Shown: piece after piece, positions 7,587 through 16,143 of the stretch | How positions within the stretch are numbered: the stretch's first letter is position 1 | Layout: every line of letters starts with the position of its first letter | From: Clostridium sp. | GTDB taxonomy: Bacteria; Bacillota; Clostridia; Clostridiales; Clostridiaceae | DNA: 39,990 nucleotides | Reading direction: 5' to 3' | Assembly (NCBI RefSeq): GCF_029258205.1 | Contig: NZ_JARHZJ010000067.1 | Location: 1 to 39,990 of the forward strand | Translations under genes and position numbers: made by a program | The notes under the pieces: generated by a model | What the model was told of the DNA's origin: nothing | Databases searched by the model: none | Seen by the model: only the letters and a program-made list of their open reading frames with translations

Positions 7587-7622
7587 AAAAAGGAACTGCT
7601 TTGGAAAACAGTTCCTTTTTTG
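7587..7622. terminator. Intrinsic terminator, usable on both strands
   Basis: Stem AAAAAGGAACTG/CAGTTCCTTTTT (7587-7598, 7609-7620). T-runs on both sides allow it to end the selenoprotein gene and the convergent CPBP gene. Confidence 0.85.
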
Positions 7623-7756
7623 TTTCTATTAAATATTATAGTACTTTTACCTTATCTCAAACTATCCTTTACTTTTTCTAGTTACAAATATATCTAAAAT
7701 CAAAGTTCTTAATTCTAATTATTTTTATACTCCTTTAATTTTCAAGTGATTCTGTA

Positions 7757-8683
7757 TTACCCTTTCATTATAAAAAATGTGTATACTATAAACACTATTA
7801 CACTTAATATAAATGGTATATTTATTACTCTCTCTTCTTTATAAGAAACTCTTGTTGCAACATCTAACTCGTCTAAAGTTATATTGAAATTTCTCTTTTC
7901 CATTTTTCTTATTAAATAACTAATTAAAAATCCAGCTACTATTGCGAAAATTAAATAGTAGAAAAATAAATGAACTTTAATTTCAATTGGGACAGTTTTT
8001 ATTTGATCAATTTGATGTACTAAATCATCTGTTGTTATTCCATAACTGACTACTCTCTGAAGAATTAAGTTCCATGAATTAATTAAAAAATGAATTAGCA
8101 TTGATAAAAATATACTGCCTGTAGCTCTTACTACATAAGCTAAAATTATCCCCATAGCCGTAGCATATAAAAATTGATGTGCATTTAAATGAAGAATACC
8201 AAACATTATTCCTGTCATTATTGCTGCCACATGCTTACTTTTAAATTCAAACCCTGATAAAACAATACCTCTTATAGTTATTTCTTCCGTTATAGCAGGA
8301 GTTACTCCTACAACTAATATCATTAACCATAACGGGAATGAACTCATTTGACCTAAAACTAATGCTACATCATTTGTATAAAAAAAACTTGATGTATATG
8401 AAAAGAAGGTCATTATAGGAAGTGCCAAAGCTGCTATTAATACAGAAAAAAAGACATCTTTTCCCTTTGGTTTTTTAAAACTAAAAACCTTTTTATAATT
8501 GCTCTTAGTTACAATGATGTATATTATTGCTGGAACTATGAAAAATATTATGTGTGTTACCATTAAAACCAATGGTGGTGTTAACCCTATTGTATATAGA
8601 ACTGGCGTTACAAACATTGGTCCTATTATAGATAATACTAATACTATAAGGAAATATAAACTTACTTTAAATATAGGCTTCAT
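7757..8683 (-). CDS. CPBP family intramembrane metalloprotease (CAAX protease/Abi)
   Basis: Polytopic membrane protein of 308 residues with about eight hydrophobic segments. It carries the CPBP (PF02517) motifs: E133-E134-x3-R138 in TEEITIRG, FxxxH with H165 in FGILHLN, and H198 plus N202 in IHFLINS. These glutamates and histidines form the metal site of Rce1-like glutamate proteases. In Firmicutes such proteins cleave membrane peptides, give bacteriocin self-immunity or process signalling proteins; the substrate here is unknown. The start ATG 8683 has GGGAG upstream. It is monocistronic. The candidate RNA at 9062-9230 lies upstream but is read from the other strand. Confidence 0.85.
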   Translation of the reverse strand: MKPIFKVSLYFLIVLVLSIIGPMFVTPVLYTIGLTPPLVLMVTHIIFFIVPAIIYIIVTKSNYKKVFSFKKPKGKDVFFSVLIAALALPIMTFFSYTSSFFYTNDVALVLGQMSSFPLWLMILVVGVTPAITEEITIRGIVLSGFEFKSKHVAAIMTGIMFGILHLNAHQFLYATAMGIILAYVVRATGSIFLSMLIHFLINSWNLILQRVVSYGITTDDLVHQIDQIKTVPIEIKVHLFFYYLIFAIVAGFLISYLIRKMEKRNFNITLDELDVATRVSYKEERVINIPFILSVIVFIVYTFFIMKG

Positions 8684-8708
8684 CTTAATTTCTCCCTTCT
8701 ATAAATAA

Positions 8709-9060
8709 TTAATTTAAAAATTACATAAATCTAAATTTAAAATAATTAAATATTGTTTAATCATTTTAAAATATACCATATTTATCAATTAGCTTATAGT
8801 ACTAATTGGTTATTTTTTTTATTTTACTTACTTTTTATTATATTTATTTTAGGATTTATTTTAGAACATTATTAATTTCTAGATATAAATAAAAGACAGT
8901 CTTAATGAATACATTAAATTTTTATTATATATTCAAGAATAATTGTTTGACAGAGTAAGTAAACTTAATTTTCTCCTAAAACCTCTTTTCTAAAAAAATA
9001 AATCTAAAAAATATTTTATTTTAACTGTATAAAAAAAATAATACTGTTAATACTATTTAC
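8709..9060. other. AT-rich intergenic region
   Basis: No coding frame. A TTGACA at about 8948 lacks a good -10 at 17 bases. TTAATACT and TACTAT just before 9060 are possible -10 elements for the RNA that follows; neither has a convincing -35. Confidence 0.4.
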
Positions 9061-9061
9061 T

Positions 9062-9230
9062 GAGGCAATAAGCTTCAATCTTATAATAGCCTCTCCCCCA
9101 TTTTATTTATACTGACAGTTTCGTTAAAGTACGGACTAACGAAACTGTCTCCCCCTTAAAAACCTTATAATGTAATAAATTTTCTTCATGTTTTTGTAGT
9201 AGAGAGTATTTATATACTCTCTTACTTTTT
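9062..9230 (+). ncRNA. Candidate small RNA with two hairpins each followed by TCCCCC
   Basis: Hairpin 1: GAGGC (9062-9066) pairs with GCCTC (9089-9093), extended by ATAAG/CTTAT, and is followed by TCCCCC at 9094-9099. Hairpin 2: a perfect 13-bp stem GACAGTTTCGTTA (9114-9126)/TAACGAAACTGTC (9137-9149), followed by TCCCCC at 9150-9155. A third hairpin AGAGAGTAT/ATACTCTCT (9201-9222) with TTACTTTTT makes a plus-strand terminator. No gene precedes it on this strand. Exposed UCCCC motifs are typical of Gram-positive small RNAs that pair with Shine-Dalgarno sequences. Transcription is inferred, not shown. Confidence 0.5.
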
Positions 9231-9296
9231 AAATAAGACATATATTTTAAAGCTAAGCTTTTTAAAATAAATTATTAGATACTCTAAGCACATATT

Positions 9297-9332
9297 AATT
9301 ACCCATTAAGTTTACTTAATGGGTAATTTTTC
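9297..9332. terminator. Intrinsic terminator between the small RNA and cinA
   Basis: Perfect 14-bp stem AATTACCCATTAAG/CTTAATGGGTAATT with a TTTA loop and TTTTTC on the plus side. It may end cinA on the minus strand (weaker tail) or the upstream plus-strand RNA. Confidence 0.7.
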
Positions 9333-9386
9333 ATTATCCTTCTATGTATAAAGTAAAAATAATATTTGTTTAAAACTTAATTTTCT

Positions 9387-10625
9387 TTAATTAATCTTTT
9401 CAAGTTCTCTTCTTAACCAATCTAAAACATTCATCATAGTTCTAGTTCTAACTTTTTGTCTATCAGCTTTAAAATTAAATTTTTTAACCTTTGTAATTCC
9501 ATCTATACATAATCCAGCATAAACAAGACCTACCGGCTTTTCTTCTGTTCCACCTCCTGGACCTGCTATACCTGTTGTAGATATTCCTATTCTTGTTCCT
9601 GCATTTTTATAAATACCTTTTGCCATCTCTCTAGCACATTCTTCACTAACTGCACCAAAATCCTCTAAAGTTTCTTTTTTTACTCCAAGCCTCTTAATTT
9701 TTGCTTCGTTAGAATAAGTTACAACACCTTCCATAAATACCTCTGATATTCCTGGATAATTTATTAATGTGCTTGCAACCATTCCACCAGTACAAGATTC
9801 AGCTGTTGATAAGGTCATTTTTTTATCAACTAATAACTTTCCAACTACCTCTTCTAAAGTTACTTCTCCTTCTCCATAAATATTATTTCCAAGTCTTTTT
9901 CTAATTTCTTTTTCCATAGGGGCAATAAGCTTTTCTGCTTCTTCTTTATTTTTTCCTTTAGCAGTAATTCTTAAAATAACATCTATATTTTTTGCATAAG
10001 GAGCAACTGTTGGATTTTCATTATCTAAAAAATCAGCTACTAAATCCTCCATCTTACTTTCCCCAATTCCAAAAACTCTTAAAATTTTAGATACCAAAAC
10101 ACTATCAGTAAATTTACTTAAGTATGGTACTACATAATTTTTAAACATTGGCTCCATTTCTCTTGGCGGACCTGGCAAAAGTATTATTCTCTTATTATTT
10201 TCTCCTTCTAAAATAGCTCCTGGAGCTGTTCCATTAGGATTAGGAAGTATTATTGCTTTCTTTGGAAAATAACATTGTTTTTTATTGTTCTCTGTCATTT
10301 CAAGATTATTATTATTAAAATAATCCTCCAAATCACAAAGAAGCTCTTCTCTTAAGCACATTTCCATGTTGAAATACTTTGCTGCAAGTTCCTTACTTAA
10401 ATCATCTTTAGTAGGTCCTAAACCACCAGTAGTAATAATTGTATCACAATTTTTAAAAGCATTATCAAAAGCTTCTAAAATCCTTTCAGAATTATCTCCA
10501 ACTACTGATTGATGATAAACTCCAATTCCTAAATTAGCTAACTCCTTAGCTAAAAATTGAGCATTGGTATTTACTATGTCACCTAAAAGTATTTCTGTTC
10601 CTATTGCAATTATTTCAGCTTTCAA
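9387..10625 (-). CDS. cinA: CinA-like protein, competence/damage-inducible family
   Basis: 412-residue two-domain protein. The N-terminal MoaB/MogA-like molybdopterin-binding fold (COG1058, about residues 1-170) opens with EIIAIGTEILLGDIVNTN and carries TTGGLGPTKDD and LLPGPPREM. The C-terminal CinA/PncC domain (about 250-412) carries TAESCTGGMVA, GVVTYSNEAK and GIAGPGGGTEEKPVG. PncC-type domains deamidate nicotinamide mononucleotide in NAD recycling, and full-length CinA proteins can also cleave ADP-ribose; in competent bacteria the gene is linked to transformation. Length is standard. The start codon is TTG at 10625-10623 (TTG AAA GCT), preceded by AAGGTGA. It is monocistronic; no recA follows, unlike in streptococci. 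Confidence 0.93.
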   Translation of the reverse strand: MKAEIIAIGTEILLGDIVNTNAQFLAKELANLGIGVYHQSVVGDNSERILEAFDNAFKNCDTIITTGGLGPTKDDLSKELAAKYFNMEMCLREELLCDLEDYFNNNNLEMTENNKKQCYFPKKAIILPNPNGTAPGAILEGENNKRIILLPGPPREMEPMFKNYVVPYLSKFTDSVLVSKILRVFGIGESKMEDLVADFLDNENPTVAPYAKNIDVILRITAKGKNKEEAEKLIAPMEKEIRKRLGNNIYGEGEVTLEEVVGKLLVDKKMTLSTAESCTGGMVASTLINYPGISEVFMEGVVTYSNEAKIKRLGVKKETLEDFGAVSEECAREMAKGIYKNAGTRIGISTTGIAGPGGGTEEKPVGLVYAGLCIDGITKVKKFNFKADRQKVRTRTMMNVLDWLRRELEKIN

Positions 10626-10952
10626 AAAAAATCACCTTCTCAAATTTAATTTATAATTGTATTTATACCATAAAATTATTTATTATCCTCTAACAAATAA
10701 TTTTACTCTACTTTCTTCTCTATGTCCTAGTTTTTATTTATATTCTTCCTATTATTCAAAATTATTATATAAATATTTTTATAATTAAATTTGACCTCTT
10801 ATTTTCTTAGCTCTATAATAATCTTTGTTTGTTTATAATAATACTTTTCTAAATAAGTATTAATTTTTACATAAAAGATGCCCTTAGTTCAGTTATCTAT
10901 ACTTTATATTTAGTTTTAATAATAAATTTAAATAAGACTTAATAAAGATATT
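10626..10952. other. Divergent intergenic region, nothing further seen
   Basis: AT-rich spacer between cinA (minus) and the EamA transporter gene (plus), which should carry both promoters. No riboswitch-like structure or short gene was recognised. Confidence 0.5.
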
Positions 10953-10966
10953 AAGGAGTGAAAAAA

Positions 10967-11833
10967 ATGAATTCAAAATTTAAAGGAATTATTTTTATGA
11001 TACTTTCCTCTGCAGCCTTTGCTACTATGAACTTACTTAGTAAACTTGCTGTTGGAATTAACTCGTATCAAAAAACTTTTTTGACAAATATTGTAGCAAC
11101 AGTCATAGTTTGCTTTATAATAATTTATAAAAAAGGCTCTTTCTTTGGAAAAAAAGGAAGTAGAAAATATTTACTTACTAGAGGAATCGCTGGTACCTTA
11201 TCTATACTAACCAATTATTATGCTTTAGATAAGATGTTTTTGTCAGATGCAACAATCCTAACTAAACTTGCTCCATTTTTCACAATAATTTTTTCTTACT
11301 TATTAATTAGGGAAAAAATTACTAAGAAACAATGTGCTCTTTTAATAGCTGCTTTTTTAGGAAGCTTATTTGTAATAAAACCTCAATTTAGCACAGCAAT
11401 AATACCTTCTCTTGTTGGAGTAGCTTCTGCTGCCTTTGCTGGAATTGCATATACAATGATAAGAGTACTTGGTGATAAGGAAGACTTTTGGACAATAATT
11501 TTATCATTTACAGGCATAGCTACTATTGTTATGCTACCTTCAATGTTTATTCACACAGAAAATTTAACACTACTAAATGTAACTCTAATTATGAGTGCTG
11601 GTATAGCATTCACATTAGGACAAGTTGCCTTAACCATAGCTTATAAAAATGCTCCAGCATCTGAAATATCAATGTATGATTACATTGGTCTTATTATAGC
11701 AGCTATATACGGCTTCATGTTCTTTAGAGAAATTCCTGATTTCTTATCCTTTACAGGATATGTAATAATAGTTGGCTCTTCAATTTTAAATATTTTAGGA
11801 AATAAAAAGCCTTCTAAAGGAGAAGTAAATTAA
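10967..11833 (+). CDS. EamA/DMT superfamily transporter
   Basis: Integral membrane protein of 288 residues with ten hydrophobic segments arranged as two EamA (PF00892) halves. The first half starts KFKGIIFMILSSAAFATMNLLSKLA; the second starts near residue 147 (LVGVASAAFAGIAYTMIRVL). Conserved features are the early SSAAFATMNL segment and REK/REIPD at the ends of the halves. Family members export amino acids, nucleosides or other metabolites; the substrate is not predictable. A GTG opens the frame at 10958, but AAGGAG at 10953-10958 with an 8-base spacer selects ATG 10967. It is monocistronic, with a terminator 50 bases downstream. Confidence 0.9.
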   Translation: MNSKFKGIIFMILSSAAFATMNLLSKLAVGINSYQKTFLTNIVATVIVCFIIIYKKGSFFGKKGSRKYLLTRGIAGTLSILTNYYALDKMFLSDATILTKLAPFFTIIFSYLLIREKITKKQCALLIAAFLGSLFVIKPQFSTAIIPSLVGVASAAFAGIAYTMIRVLGDKEDFWTIILSFTGIATIVMLPSMFIHTENLTLLNVTLIMSAGIAFTLGQVALTIAYKNAPASEISMYDYIGLIIAAIYGFMFFREIPDFLSFTGYVIIVGSSILNILGNKKPSKGEVN

Positions 11834-11884
11834 TATACAAAATTAGTATTTACATGTTAAAATTACTATTTAAGAGAAACCAAA

Positions 11885-11918
11885 AAAGCTGTGAATTTCT
11901 CACAGCTTTTTCTTTTTG
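11885..11918 (+). terminator. Terminator of the EamA gene
   Basis: Stem AAAGCTGTGA/TCACAGCTTT followed by TTCTTTTTG. The next 230 bases hold no gene. Confidence 0.9.
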
Positions 11919-12149
11919 TCGAAAAGTAAATATTATTATTTTATAATGAAATCAATTAATTATAAATTTTTATCTTATAAAAATCAATGTTATAAAATCT
12001 AAAAAAATTAGTATTTTAATCTATTAAAGCATCTAACTCTTCTCAAATCAAATTTATTCACAAACATACTTATTAATATAGTTTATTTCTAATATATTAT
12101 ATATGTTTAAGTTATTTATTCAAAATAACTTCTGTCAAATTAACTTTCA

Positions 12150-12302
12150 CTAATTATATTTACTTTTACTATTAAAAAGTTTCAATACAATTATGGCTAA
12201 AATCCCAAGATATATAACCAATCCTTCCATTGCTCCAAAACATATAATATAACCTAATTTAGCACATTGATCATACCCAAAACTTAATATATCTCTTACC
12301 AT
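12150..12302 (-). CDS. Small membrane protein, 50 residues
   Basis: Short frame missed by length filters. The ATG at 12302-12300 is preceded on the minus strand by GGGAGGG at a suitable spacing, and TAG ends it at 12150. The product MVRDILSFGYDQCAKLGYII... has a polar N-terminus with one cysteine, a hydrophobic helix (GLVIYLGILAIIVLKLF) and a basic SKSKYN end, and so is probably a single-pass membrane peptide. Function unknown; no toxin family was recognised. It stands alone, with a TATAAT-like -10 element about 110 bases upstream on the minus strand. Confidence 0.6.
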   Translation of the reverse strand: MVRDILSFGYDQCAKLGYIICFGAMEGLVIYLGILAIIVLKLFNSKSKYN

Positions 12303-12480
12303 TTTATCCCTCCCAATAAACGTTTTCATTTAAGATATATGAATTTACACTACATAAAATGATGATTTAATTTAAAAATTCTAGTTTCCTATTTAGTCGT
12401 ATTACTAAATCATTATACATACCTATATAAATAAAAACATTTAAATTCATATCAATAATAGGTTTCTAATTATATGTAAA

Positions 12481-12524
12481 AAAAGATAAGTGAAATGATT
12501 TTAAATTCATTCCACTTATCTTTT
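12481..12524 (-). terminator. Minus-strand intrinsic terminator
   Basis: Stem AAAAGATAAGTG/CACTTATCTTTT (12481-12492, 12513-12524). The T-run (TTTTTTTA) is on the minus side, so it ends a transcript coming from 12.55-12.85 kb, either the TDT mRNA or a separate RNA. Confidence 0.75.
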
Positions 12525-12528
12525 GAAT

Positions 12529-12828
12529 TTCCCAAAATAGGAAATTACAGCATGACACATTGTTTTTGGAGCATCTTATAAAAAGATTATGAGTAGAGGC
12601 TAAATTTGTTCAGTTTATCATTGATAAAAGTTGGTGGGAGTTTAACTTACTATAAATAAATTACTCATAATCTTTATTATAAAACACTGTAAAATGATTG
12701 AGATTTTTATTATGTTGTTTGATTAAAAGTTTATTTTACAACTCTTAAAGTTATAAAATATTTCATTTCTAAAACTTTAACTATATTTTAGAAATTCCCG
12801 ACTTAAATTCAACTGCGAATCAAGTCTG
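12529..12828 (-). ncRNA. Highly structured non-coding stretch downstream of the TDT gene
   Basis: Without any open frame, this 300-base stretch holds four inverted repeats: a 14-bp pair AAAGATTATGAGTA (12582-12595)/TACTCATAATCTTT (12662-12675), a 10-bp hairpin ATTTCTAAAA/TTTTAGAAAT near 12764-12794, GACTT...AAGTC with inner ATTC/GAAT at 12802-12828, and AATTTCC/GGGAAATT near 12529-12549. The minus-strand terminator follows. ATTATA at 12676-12681 is a minus -10 element touching the 14-bp repeat. It is either a long structured 3' UTR or an independent small RNA; I cannot separate the two. Confidence 0.35.
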
Positions 12829-12852
12829 AGTATATATGTAAACCTTATTCAA

Positions 12853-13866
12853 TTATTTTGAATAAAGAGTTCCACCTATTATTTCTTCTTTTTCTACAAC
12901 TTTTTCAAACTTAGGATTTATAGCTTTAAAGAACATATTTAAGAAATTAAGTAACATAAAGAATATTACATATGTTGCTATAAATATTTCAACATCCCCT
13001 AAAAATTTAAATAAACTAGCCATTTTACCATATCCTAAACCAGTAAAATAAGTTGATAACTTAAATGCTGATAAAGTAGCAATTGCTAATGGGAATGTAA
13101 ATGCTGCATATGATGGTTTAAAACCTTCTTTAAATAATTTTAAAATATATCCATAAACAACTACAAGTAGTATTAATCCTGTTATTACTAACCACGCTAA
13201 CATATATGGGTTAGGATTTGGTTCTATAGTTAATATACCAACTACTCCAAGTGGAGCTGGTGAACAAATTATACCTACTGTTGGTAATTTGTGATCATCT
13301 AATATTTCACTTTTAAATACTATATATAAAACCACTGGTAACAGAATTGTATAGAATGTAAATCCAAACATAAGCATAAAATGCGCTATTTCAGGTATTT
13401 GAGGAATTACTCCATCCATACCTTTACTTGCTACACTACCTGTTATCATACCTGTATAAACTATAAAACAAGTTGGCATTATGTTTTCAAACTTTCTTTC
13501 TTTTACTCTAAGTATTGTATAGAAAATAGCTATTCCATAATGATATACTACAGCTGCTATCCAAAGCCAACTACATACTACTGGAAAGTAAGGATAAAAG
13601 AATCCTGATAATAGCCAAAGAACCATACCCATTGTAGGATAAAACGTTCCTGTTACTGGGTTTTTAAGCTCTTCATACATAACTTTTGGAAATCTTATAA
13701 GTCTTAAAACCATTAAAGATAGCATACAAACAGCTAAAAATATTGCTACTGGTTTTAAATACTCTATCCCTTTTAATTTCCATGAATTACTTAATGTTAT
13801 AAATGCCAAGCAAGTTCCACTAATTCCTATTGGCATATTTTTAAGCTTATCTAAATATTTTTTCAT
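12853..13866 (-). CDS. TDT family transporter (TehA/SLAC1-like)
   Basis: Integral membrane protein of 337 residues with ten hydrophobic segments, matching the TDT family (PF03595: TehA, Mae1, SLAC1). Recognisable pieces are PIGISGTCLAFITLSNSW at the start, GTFYPTMGMVLW, the pore-lining IVYTGMITGS segment and CSPAPLGVVGI, with FTFPLAIATLSAFK near the end. Characterised relatives are anion or C4-dicarboxylate channels, and TehA gives tellurite resistance when overexpressed; the substrate here is unknown. GTGGTGATT precedes ATG 13866 at a long spacing. The operon context is empty. Its transcript probably runs into the structured region downstream. Confidence 0.85.
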   Translation of the reverse strand: MKKYLDKLKNMPIGISGTCLAFITLSNSWKLKGIEYLKPVAIFLAVCMLSLMVLRLIRFPKVMYEELKNPVTGTFYPTMGMVLWLLSGFFYPYFPVVCSWLWIAAVVYHYGIAIFYTILRVKERKFENIMPTCFIVYTGMITGSVASKGMDGVIPQIPEIAHFMLMFGFTFYTILLPVVLYIVFKSEILDDHKLPTVGIICSPAPLGVVGILTIEPNPNPYMLAWLVITGLILLVVVYGYILKLFKEGFKPSYAAFTFPLAIATLSAFKLSTYFTGLGYGKMASLFKFLGDVEIFIATYVIFFMLLNFLNMFFKAINPKFEKVVEKEEIIGGTLYSK

Positions 13867-14092
13867 CTATCTAATCACCACGTCCTACTCACTTGATGAT
13901 TTTATTATACATATATTTACCTATAAGATAAAATACTTATTTCTCATATATATAATAAGTATTTAATTATATGTAAATTTTTTATTAACGTACAGTTTTT
14001 ACCTTTTCTTATAGAAATGTCACCAATACTAAAATTTAAAAACTTTCTTCTCTCAAATTTATAATGAATTTTTTTTTAAATATTAGATAACT

Positions 14093-14136
14093 AAGGTTCT
14101 TTTTTATTATTTATAAGGTTCTTTTTTATTATTTAT
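14093..14136. repeat. Tandem 22-bp duplication
   Basis: Two identical adjacent copies of a 22-base unit beginning AAGGTTCTTTTTTATTATTT (14093-14114 and 14115-14136), just past the 3' end of the Bce-type permease gene. Probably replication slippage; no function is evident. Confidence 0.7.
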
Positions 14137-14163
14137 TATTTATTAGGTATTTATAAACTTTAT

Positions 14164-16143
14164 TTATGCTCTTTCATTTATATTTTTCTTAGCTGCTAAA
14201 TATACTGCTAAGAAGTATCCTCCATAAATTATAACAAGAATTATTGATGTTATAATTATATTTGGCATTATACTAGCATTTCCAAATATTCCTACTATAC
14301 TAGAAGAAACCTTTAAACCAACTATTGAGTGTACTATGGCAAGTGATAAAGGAAGCATAAAATATACTCCTATTTGAGTGAATATAGCTTTATTTATCAT
14401 TTTTTGATCCACACCTATTTCTTTTAATAATCTGTATCTTTCTATATTATCAGTAGCTTCTGTAAGTTGCTGAATAGCTAGTATAACTGCTGAGGTTATT
14501 ATAAATATTAAACCTAAATATATTCCTAAATAAGCCGCTGTTGCTCCTAGCCCAGCTGCATTATCTATTATTTCTTCTTTTGTTATTGAATAAACATTAT
14601 TTTCTACTAACTTCCCTCTTATTTCCTCTAAATTTCTCATTGCATTAGAATTCTCATTTAACATAATATTAAATTTACTAGACACAGGTTTTAGACCTTC
14701 AAGTAGAGAATCCTTAACAACCAAAATCAAAATATCACCTTTCATAGTAAAATTATATAGATTAATATTTTCATACTTTTTATTTGCTGGCTCTAAGGTT
14801 TTTCCTGAAATATTTATCTTCTTTCCTTCTTCTAAACTATTATTAGCAAACTTTTCAATTTCATTTATATTTCCAACTGCTAAATATTGATTTTCCTTTA
14901 AATTAACATGCTCTTTTCCAAGGATTTTTAATGTGTCATTATAAGCTTTTTCTCCAATTGCTAAAATATCTTTATCATTAGCTACTGGAAAATAGTTTTT
15001 CATAGCATCAATTCCATCTTCTGATAAAAAACTACTATATTTAACCCCACTATCGTACATAACTATGTTTGAATCTTCTTTAGCTATATTAGATATATCA
15101 ATATTTTTTTCCTTTAATAAGTTTTCTATATTATCACCACTATTACTCCAAAAGGTAACATCAAATTTAGTTAAATCCTTTAAATCAGCATTTAAAGCTC
15201 TATTTATTCCTAAGCCTCCTGAAAATGTACAAATAGCTAAGAATAACATTAAACATATAAATGATAAAGATACAAAGGTTGTGTTTATTTTGCTACTTAT
15301 TTGCTTCATAACAAACATATTTAAATCTCTTAAATAGAATTTTTTATTTCCTTGAATAACCTTTAAAAAGAATCCTGTTAGCGAATAAAAGAATATAAAT
15401 GTTCCAACACATCCTAATATAATTGGTAATCCAAGAAAATTAAAACTAGCAACAGCAATTCCATCATTTATAACCTTATAATAAGCTATTCCTATGATTA
15501 CAAGGCTTCCTAAAAATAATATTACTGATACCCATAAGTTTTTAATAGTAGGCTTTTCATTTTTCTTTGAAGCTATTAATAAATCTATTAATTTAATCTT
15601 TCTAACACTTATAAAGTTAAATATTAATACAACAAAATATATTATTGAAAAGCAAAATACTGTTTTCTTAAATCCAAGTGGAGAAAATACAAATTGAAAT
15701 TTTGTAAGATCTACTTGGAACATATAAGCTGTAAGTACTGAAAGTGCTTGAGATAGAATTATTCCTAATACTAATCCTATTCCTAAAGATATAACCCCTA
15801 TAAATAAAGTTTCTAAGAATATCATCTTTGATAAACTTCCCTTTTCCATTCCAAGGGTCATGTAAATTCCAAACTCTTTTTTTCTTCTTTTTATTAGATA
15901 ATTATTTGAATAAACTATTAGAAATCCTAATACAAAAGCTATAAACACAGAGAAATATCCCATTAATTGTTCTGCCATCATAAAGGCTGACTGCTTTTGC
16001 TCATTAAGTTCCATCATTAAACTTTGTGATTCTATGGAATTAAAAGTATAAAATATACATATTCCAAATATCAAGGTTAAAAAATATATTACATAATTTT
16101 TATAACTCTTTTTTATATTTTTAAAGGCTAACTTAAAATACAT
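14164..16143 (-). CDS. Bce-type ABC transporter permease (FtsX-like)
   Basis: Large permease of 659 residues with ten predicted membrane helices. Helices 1-7 carry the first FtsX domain; about 210 extracellular residues lie between helices 7 and 8 (roughly residues 310-520); the last three helices hold the second FtsX domain. That layout defines BceB-type permeases, which sense or remove cell-wall-active peptides such as bacitracin. A TTG frame opens at 16161, but GGAGGTG lies immediately ahead of ATG 16143-16141 (MYFKLAFKNIKKSYKNY), which I take as the start. It overlaps the ATPase gene by 11 bases. With the ATPase and the two-component pair upstream it forms a full detoxification module. 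The extracellular domain is variable in the family, so the target peptide cannot be inferred. Confidence 0.9.
   Translation of the reverse strand: MYFKLAFKNIKKSYKNYVIYFLTLIFGICIFYTFNSIESQSLMMELNEQKQSAFMMAEQLMGYFSVFIAFVLGFLIVYSNNYLIKRRKKEFGIYMTLGMEKGSLSKMIFLETLFIGVISLGIGLVLGIILSQALSVLTAYMFQVDLTKFQFVFSPLGFKKTVFCFSIIYFVVLIFNFISVRKIKLIDLLIASKKNEKPTIKNLWVSVILFLGSLVIIGIAYYKVINDGIAVASFNFLGLPIILGCVGTFIFFYSLTGFFLKVIQGNKKFYLRDLNMFVMKQISSKINTTFVSLSFICLMLFLAICTFSGGLGINRALNADLKDLTKFDVTFWSNSGDNIENLLKEKNIDISNIAKEDSNIVMYDSGVKYSSFLSEDGIDAMKNYFPVANDKDILAIGEKAYNDTLKILGKEHVNLKENQYLAVGNINEIEKFANNSLEEGKKINISGKTLEPANKKYENINLYNFTMKGDILILVVKDSLLEGLKPVSSKFNIMLNENSNAMRNLEEIRGKLVENNVYSITKEEIIDNAAGLGATAAYLGIYLGLIFIITSAVILAIQQLTEATDNIERYRLLKEIGVDQKMINKAIFTQIGVYFMLPLSLAIVHSIVGLKVSSSIVGIFGNASIMPNIIITSIILVIIYGGYFLAVYLAAKKNINERA

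Noticed and set aside
9114..9149. Guanidine-II (mini-ykkC) riboswitch, because the hairpin loop can fold to an ACGG tetraloop
   Set aside because: The class needs two hairpins with ACGR loops; the neighbouring hairpin has no such loop, and no transporter gene follows on that strand.
12853..13866. Call as a tellurite-resistance determinant
   Set aside because: TDT membership does not establish tellurite resistance; no tehB-like gene is nearby.
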